The notes under the pieces are model-generated. The model saw only the letters and a program-made list of their open reading frames with translations. It was not told the origin of the DNA and did no database searches. Below, in pieces: positions 59,498 to 64,000 of a stretch of 64,000 nucleotides of DNA; position 1 is the first letter of the stretch, and every line of letters begins with the position of its first letter. Location of the stretch: assembly GCA_002943765.1 (NCBI GenBank), contig PQWQ01000007.1, forward strand, positions 2,296,501-2,360,500. The letters run 5' to 3'. Source of the DNA: Psoroptes ovis. Lineage: Eukaryota > Arthropoda > Arachnida > Sarcoptiformes > Psoroptidae. Made by a program: the position numbers and the translations under genes.

Positions 59498-61321
59498 CTA
59501 GCATTCGAATACTTTATCCATAAGCGGTTTTGACTTCTGAATTCCCAAAGGCTTCGTTAATGAGTCGGCCAATTGTTCTCCAGTGCGGACTTTCACTAAT
59601 GATATTGGATTTTCTTGTTTCATTTTCGCTAGCAATAATTTGATGTCATAGTCGAAATACTTCGACTTTTTAAACGAATTCGTCTCGAGAATGGCTGCTG
59701 CTGCTGAACTGTCTATATGTAGTTTGATATCGGCTTCAATACCCATTTCGTGCAATAACTGTCTTATTGGCTCGGTGTGCTTCCAGCCATCCAACGCTGC
59801 CGCTATCTCCGCTTCACATGTTGAATGCGTAAGCCTCGTCTGTTTCTTTGACGACCAGTGAATCGGAGTTTGATCCAATAAGATCACAGAACCGCTGGTG
59901 GCTTTCGAGTCTCCATCCGATCTAAAACTGGCGTCCGTAAACGTATTTAAGACCCATTCCTTTACCGGCAATAGTTTCAGTTTGCGATGCTTGGTACCTT
60001 TTAAGTACCTCAAGACCCTTTTACATGCTGTCCACAGATTCTCAGACGGACGATCCGCGTATGAACCCAAGTGTGAGACACATACTGAGATATCTGGTCT
60101 TGTTCTCGTGGCAATGTAATTTAAGCAGCCCAATAGTTCCTTCACTGGACGGTTGACTCTCTCACACTCCGAGAAATCTTCGAAGGCCTTCATTGGCGTC
60201 GGAGATGAATTCGCTTCAGTCATTTCAAACCGTTCCAGCACGTCGTCGATATAATCCGTTTGTCCAATCGTAATAACATTGTCAGATGTTTCAATACGTA
60301 AGCCGAGATATGTCGAACAATCATTATAATCATGGATATCAAACTTTCTTTTCATATTTTCGATAAATTTATCTGCTGTTGATGTTGATTCTGCAGCAAT
60401 GATTATGTCGTCGACATAAACAGCAATCATGATTTTATCTGATGTAAATATACACTGTTCGGTAATCGAACATTTGAACTTGAGGTCATCAACCAGATAA
60501 CTACGTAAGGTCTTGTACCATGCACTTGGGGCCTCTTTGAGACCGTACAGAGCCCTATTCAGCTTCCAGTACCTAGAATCGATACCTTTTGGTGGCGTAA
60601 CGTAGATTTCCTTTTCCAGTTTCGAATTTAAGAACGCCGTACTAATATCGAACTGCTTAATCGTCATGTTTAGAGTTAACGCCAAGGTCAGAAATGTTTT
60701 CAATACAGATATATTCAAGGTCGGAGCATAATTACTATCCGAACCAGGCTGTTCAAAGCCCCTTACTACGATTCTAGCCTTAAATCTTCCATCGCTTTTT
60801 CTTTTGAACACCCACTTTGTTGATAGCGGCTTCACACTGACCTGATCCACCTCACTGAACACACCCTTCTGGGTCAGGTCAGTGAGCTCTCTGTTCATCG
60901 CATCTAACCACTGTTCACAATATGGCGATTCAATAGCTTGTTGATACGTTTTCGGGTCATTATCAGTCTGATCTGGGCCACATTTTGATGCAACAGCTGC
61001 CAATTTTGAATTTTCCACATTACAACTTTGAATTATAGTGGGATATCCATCTTTGGTTTCGTCGAATGTGACATTGCATGATTTGAATATATTTTTTGTT
61101 TTAGGATCGAGCACCAAATAATTTTTCGGACTTTCAGTGTAACCAACGAAAACGACTGGCACTGAAACCGGATCAAATTTGCTTTTCTTCATGATATCCG
61201 GCTTTTTCCAGAATGCAAGACATCCAAATCGCTTGAGATGATTGTTCTTAACACACGTATTAAGGAATTTGTTGATCGGCACAAATCCACCTTTGGTTAC
61301 CCATCGATTTATAATGAAGAG
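59498..61321 (-). CDS. Copia Pol, C-terminal part (IN end, RT, RNase H)
   Basis: Open frame of about 608 codons, cut at its 5' side. It begins in the C-terminal part of integrase (INRWVTKGGFVPINKF, HLKRFGCLAFWKKP, with PVVFVGY), continues with reverse transcriptase (TKWVFKRKSDGRFKARIVVRG; FDISTAFLN; YGLKEAPSAWY; catalytic YVDD) and ends with RNase H (TDASF..., SSKKQTRLTHSTCEAE, HIDSSAAAAI) and a C-terminal DSLTKPLG motif. This domain order with integrase before RT is diagnostic for Ty1/copia. The complete absence of stops or frameshifts over 1.8 kb suggests recent insertion. GC content and codon use are clearly higher in GC than the host genes around it. Confidence 0.95.
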   Translation of the reverse strand, partial: LFIINRWVTKGGFVPINKFLNTCVKNNHLKRFGCLAFWKKPDIMKKSKFDPVSVPVVFVGYTESPKNYLVLDPKTKNIFKSCNVTFDETKDGYPTIIQSCNVENSKLAAVASKCGPDQTDNDPKTYQQAIESPYCEQWLDAMNRELTDLTQKGVFSEVDQVSVKPLSTKWVFKRKSDGRFKARIVVRGFEQPGSDSNYAPTLNISVLKTFLTLALTLNMTIKQFDISTAFLNSKLEKEIYVTPPKGIDSRYWKLNRALYGLKEAPSAWYKTLRSYLVDDLKFKCSITEQCIFTSDKIMIAVYVDDIIIAAESTSTADKFIENMKRKFDIHDYNDCSTYLGLRIETSDNVITIGQTDYIDDVLERFEMTEANSSPTPMKAFEDFSECERVNRPVKELLGCLNYIATRTRPDISVCVSHLGSYADRPSENLWTACKRVLRYLKGTKHRKLKLLPVKEWVLNTFTDASFRSDGDSKATSGSVILLDQTPIHWSSKKQTRLTHSTCEAEIAAALDGWKHTEPIRQLLHEMGIEADIKLHIDSSAAAAILETNSFKKSKYFDYDIKLLLAKMKQENPISLVKVRTGEQLADSLTKPLGIQKSKPLMDKVFEC

Positions 61322-61323
61322 TA

Positions 61324-61590
61324 TGACTTATGAATGATTCGTTAATTCATCATTCATTCATTCATTCATTGTTACCTTAAATTCTTATTCATTCTTTGTC
61401 ATTATCACTCATTGATTTGTCAGTTTATGATTCGTTATATTCTGATAAATTCACAATTCATTAATTAGTAATTATTAATCATAACTTCATTATGTTTTTC
61501 AAATTGTATATAAACCCTTGACATGTTCAAATAAAATATAACCAAAATTTATCATTAACCTTCTGATAAAGTCTATACCAAATCTCTACA
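61324..61590 (+). repeat. Gypsy 5' LTR
   Basis: About 267 bp, from TGACTTATG (start uncertain by some bases, since the copia frame stays open to about 61327) to ...TCTCTACA. A TATA box (TATATAAA, 61507-61514) is followed by AATAAA (61530-61535). The interior has a (CATT)n run. Confidence 0.65.
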
Positions 61591-61594
61591 AAAG

Positions 61595-61607
61595 TGGTGA
61601 CCCGACG
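61595..61607 (+). other. Primer-binding site, tRNA-Trp-like
   Basis: TGGTGACCCGACG begins four bases after the LTR end. It is complementary to a tRNA 3' end ending CGTCGGGTCACCA; animal tRNA-Trp ends almost the same with one more G, so tRNA-Trp is the likely primer. Confidence 0.6.
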
Positions 61608-61868
61608 TTGAAATTTTCAATTCAATTGCTTTAATTTTGTTCATTATTATATCTTCGATTGTTTACAAAATTTTTTCAAGTCAATTATCATCATATCTAT
61701 ATCCATCATATCTGTATCCATCATATCTGTATCCATCATATCTGTGTACATAATATCTATAATCGTATCCATATCGATCTCATCTCATTTCATTTAATCA
61801 TTCATTGATCTCATCTTCACCATCTATACATCAAATCTTATCGTTCTTCAACCATCCAATCTTAATCA

Positions 61869-62864
61869 ATGTCTTCTTCACAAGATCCATCAATTCCAAC
61901 CGATAAATCACCTGAATCAAGAATTGACGATTCAGGTCGTGGCACGTTGACAAATCCATTTGAACCAGGTCCGTCCACGGTGGAAAATTTGACCGAACAA
62001 ATCGCTGGATTGACGCTCAACGATAAAGACCAAGTCAGTGTTCTATCGTTGAAAGATGCAAACGATCAAATGCCAACATTCAATCCCGACAACGTACGAC
62101 TTTTCTTCTTTCTGGTAGAGGAAGTATTTGGTTCAGCGAAATTCACTGAACGCAACAAGTTTCGATTATTGTTACGCCGTTTACCTACCAGCTTACAAAA
62201 TGATATTTCTGGATTCTTGATGTCTGAATGGTACGAAGAAAAGTATGAAGATTTGAAAAAGCTCGTATTGCAAGTGATGGAAGACAATGCACAATCCCGA
62301 TTGAATGAAATATTGAATGGAATGACGATGACTAACGAAAAACCATCTGTTTTTTACCAACGCCTGTTGAACAAGGCTCAGAATTTGAATATTGGTGAAG
62401 ATGTCATCTGGAACAGATTTATGTCTGGTATCCATGAAAAAATCCGAGAACAAGTCAATACCGTTCAAACAGTGGTGAGCGATAGAAAAAAATTATTGCA
62501 AATAGCTGATCAATTTTGGAATACATGTAAACGGGACGTGGCTTCCGTCCAGTCGTATCAACCCTACAATTATCAAAGCAGGCAACAACAACAGCCTTTC
62601 AGACATTATGGTCAGCAGCAACAGTCGAATCGGTCCCGTGGACGAAGCCCTGGTCGTCGTTCGCGTCGCCAGCCACGTAGGAACCAACCACTTTGTTATT
62701 ATCATAGACGATTTGGTGCAAATGCAAGAAAATGTCAATATGTTAACCGATGTATCGTCAATTCCATCGACAGAACATTTTCACGTGCTATAAGCACCGC
62801 ATCGGTTGCATCGATACCAGAAACACCGGCTTCGGAAAACTCGAACCGGGGAGAACATCTGTAA
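61869..62864 (+). CDS. Gypsy Gag
   Basis: 331 residues from ATG 61869. An N-terminal disordered part (1-65) is followed by a helical capsid region (about 70-220: FFFLVEEVFGS, YEDLKKLVLQVMED, VFYQRLLNKAQ), a Gln/Arg-rich basic part (225-272) and CYYHRRFGANARKC (277-290), a Cys/His motif that is characteristic of Gag in one group of gypsy elements and replaces the CCHC knuckle. The 3' end overlaps the pol frame by 115 bp. Confidence 0.9.
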   Translation: MSSSQDPSIPTDKSPESRIDDSGRGTLTNPFEPGPSTVENLTEQIAGLTLNDKDQVSVLSLKDANDQMPTFNPDNVRLFFFLVEEVFGSAKFTERNKFRLLLRRLPTSLQNDISGFLMSEWYEEKYEDLKKLVLQVMEDNAQSRLNEILNGMTMTNEKPSVFYQRLLNKAQNLNIGEDVIWNRFMSGIHEKIREQVNTVQTVVSDRKKLLQIADQFWNTCKRDVASVQSYQPYNYQSRQQQQPFRHYGQQQQSNRSRGRSPGRRSRRQPRRNQPLCYYHRRFGANARKCQYVNRCIVNSIDRTFSRAISTASVASIPETPASENSNRGEHL

Positions 62865-64000
62865 ACCAGATCGATTCTCCCCGTGCCAAACGCCTCTTTG
62901 TTTTCAACCGTATTTCTCGAACAAAGATACTCATTGATACTGGCTCCGATATATGCGTTTGGCCAGCCAAGTTCATGAAGAATTTGCCATCACCAACATC
63001 TTACGCAACGGCAGTAAACAATTCAAAGATATATACGTATGGTACCATCACCAAGCTAATCGATCTTGGCTTTAAAAGAAAATTTTTATACGACTTTGTA
63101 ATCGCACAAATCGATGTACCAATCATTGGAGCCGATTTCTTAGAATATTTTGATTTGGTACCACGAGTGGCCACCAAGAATTTGATCGATATGACGGATA
63201 ACACAGCGATTAAAGCTGACACCACCGATCGTGTTTTCAGCATCAACATCATTGACCAGTCTTCACCTGTAGCTTTGCTACTTAAAAAATATCCAGAAAT
63301 TGCCCGGCCATCTTTAACCAAAATTGATGGGCCCGTGAAGCACATCAAATCATCACAACTGGTCAACCAATTCGTCAGAGATGTCGACGCCTTGCGCCGG
63401 ACAAGTACAAGTTGGCCAAAGCAGAGTTCGATCAGCTGTTGAAATTGAAGATAATCCGTCCATCCAATTCACCATGGTCATCACCATTACATTGCGTCAC
63501 AAAACCTGATGGTTCAATTCGCCCTTGTGGTGATTATCGATTATTGAATTCAGTCACCAAAAAAGATCGATATAATATCCCAAATTTGCATGACTTCTTT
63601 AATAACGTAGGGTCTGCAAAACTCTTCACGAAAATCGATTTGAAATCAGCTTATCATCAAATACCGATTAAACCTGAAGATATTGAAAAGACAGCGATCA
63701 TCACACCGTTTGGGTCTTTCGAATTTTTATTCATGCCCTTCGGTTTGTGTAATGCTCCGAACACATTCCAAAGATTTATGGACAGCATCTTCAGAGATTT
63801 GGATTTCATATATCCTTATCTGGACGATCTGCTGGTAATCAGTGATGAAAAGCAAGAAAACCACCTGAAGAATCTGGAAATCGTTTTCCAGCGACTGAAA
63901 GATAATGGTCTCGTCATCAACCTTGACAAATGTTCATTCATGAAGACCGAACTTGATTTTCTTGGCCATCACATCGATGCAAATGGTATCCATCCGATGA
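62750..64000 (+). CDS. Gypsy Pol: protease and reverse transcriptase, frame broken
   Basis: The pol frame overlaps gag and lies in the -1 phase relative to it, as expected for -1 frameshift expression. The aspartic protease is visible at about 62935 (LIDTGSDICVWP). The frame ends at 63442, but the RT sequence continues in another phase from about 63361 (GQPIRQRCRRLAPDKY; then SPWSSPLHCVTKPDG, RPCGDYR, AYHQIP, MPFGLCNAP and the catalytic YLDD) to the window end. A one-base loss near 63345-63362 (or a second frameshift site) separates the two. The copy is therefore probably defective unless the assembly is in error. Described only; the RT thumb, RNase H and integrase are outside. Confidence 0.85.

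Larger units (their letters stand above)
59240..61323 (-). mobile_element. Ty1/copia LTR retrotransposon, 3' half
   Basis: From right to left: the end of the integrase region, reverse transcriptase, RNase H, stop codon at 59500-59498, a purine tract (agaaggg) and a 3' LTR. The right limit is where the gypsy LTR begins (about 61324); gag, protease and the integrase core are absent from the window. The left limit lies within about 20-60 bp of receptor exon 3 and cannot be fixed without the second LTR. Confidence 0.85.
61324..64000 (+). mobile_element. Ty3/gypsy LTR retrotransposon, 5' part
   Basis: 5' LTR, primer-binding site, gag, protease and reverse transcriptase follow in the order of Ty3/gypsy elements; the window ends inside RT. 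It is inserted in the copia pol gene in opposite orientation. The rest (RT thumb, RNase H, integrase, any env and the 3' LTR) lies outside. Confidence 0.9.

Noticed and set aside
59898..60119. Plus-strand 73-residue frame within copia Pol
   Set aside because: Antisense of the RNase H region with no motif.
1..64000. CRISPR array, rRNA, bacterial operons
   Set aside because: No regularly spaced repeats, no rRNA signature, and introns plus retrotransposons show nuclear eukaryotic DNA.

Overview
This window is nuclear DNA of a small-genome arthropod. It is very AT-rich, with short introns (about 47-82 bp, a few of about 1 kb), many (ATC/TGA)n tracts, Asn/Ser/Gln low-complexity runs, chitin-binding proteins, a tachykinin precursor and a gustatory-type receptor. 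I infer an astigmatid mite (dust- or scab-mite type). The group is inferred from composition and gene content; no marker gene names the species.

Layout. 1-379: 3' end of an ABCG half-transporter. 1158-4435: two minus-strand genes, a four-pass orphan and an RCC1/BTB protein. 4902-6010: a tiny two-exon gene. 6381-8810: an SLC15/PTR oligopeptide transporter (three exons). 9115-9978 and 15659-17629: two more four-pass orphans, separated by 5.7 kb of non-coding DNA holding a GC-richer repeat-like block and a 28-bp perfect palindrome. 19846-21821: LRRC47 (four exons, minus). 22199-22822: a solitary intact Gag-like gene. 23158-24405: glutamine synthetase, facing an 80-residue membrane protein. 28320-30019: a secreted Gly/Ser/Tyr-rich structural protein (four exons). 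32125-34354: an LDLR-like single-pass receptor. 34406-36133: a secreted two-domain chitin-binding protein. 38273-39154: a tachykinin preprohormone. 39155-53806: a 14.6-kb stretch without a recognisable host gene, interrupted by one short LINE fragment with its target-site duplication. 53807-57045: a large acidic repeat protein with signal peptide and C-terminal anchor. 57396-59218: a gustatory-receptor-like gene lacking its last exon.

The right end, 59.2-64 kb, is nested transposable elements. A Ty1/copia element lies on the minus strand directly behind the splice donor of receptor exon 3. It is cut in its integrase region by a Ty3/gypsy element on the plus strand (LTR, primer-binding site, gag, protease, reverse transcriptase) that runs off the window. 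The rest of the copia element and the last receptor exon are predicted beyond the gypsy element.

No operon-like organisation is expected or seen. The secreted and surface products in 28-39 kb (structural protein, receptor, chitin-binding protein, neuropeptide) are neighbours but show no shared regulatory signal that I can read. The most informative findings are the tachykinin precursor with two FxPMR-amide peptides and one canonical FFGAR-amide peptide, the solitary Gag gene, and the nested elements in the conserved C-terminal intron of the chemoreceptor. I found no tRNA, rRNA or CRISPR array.
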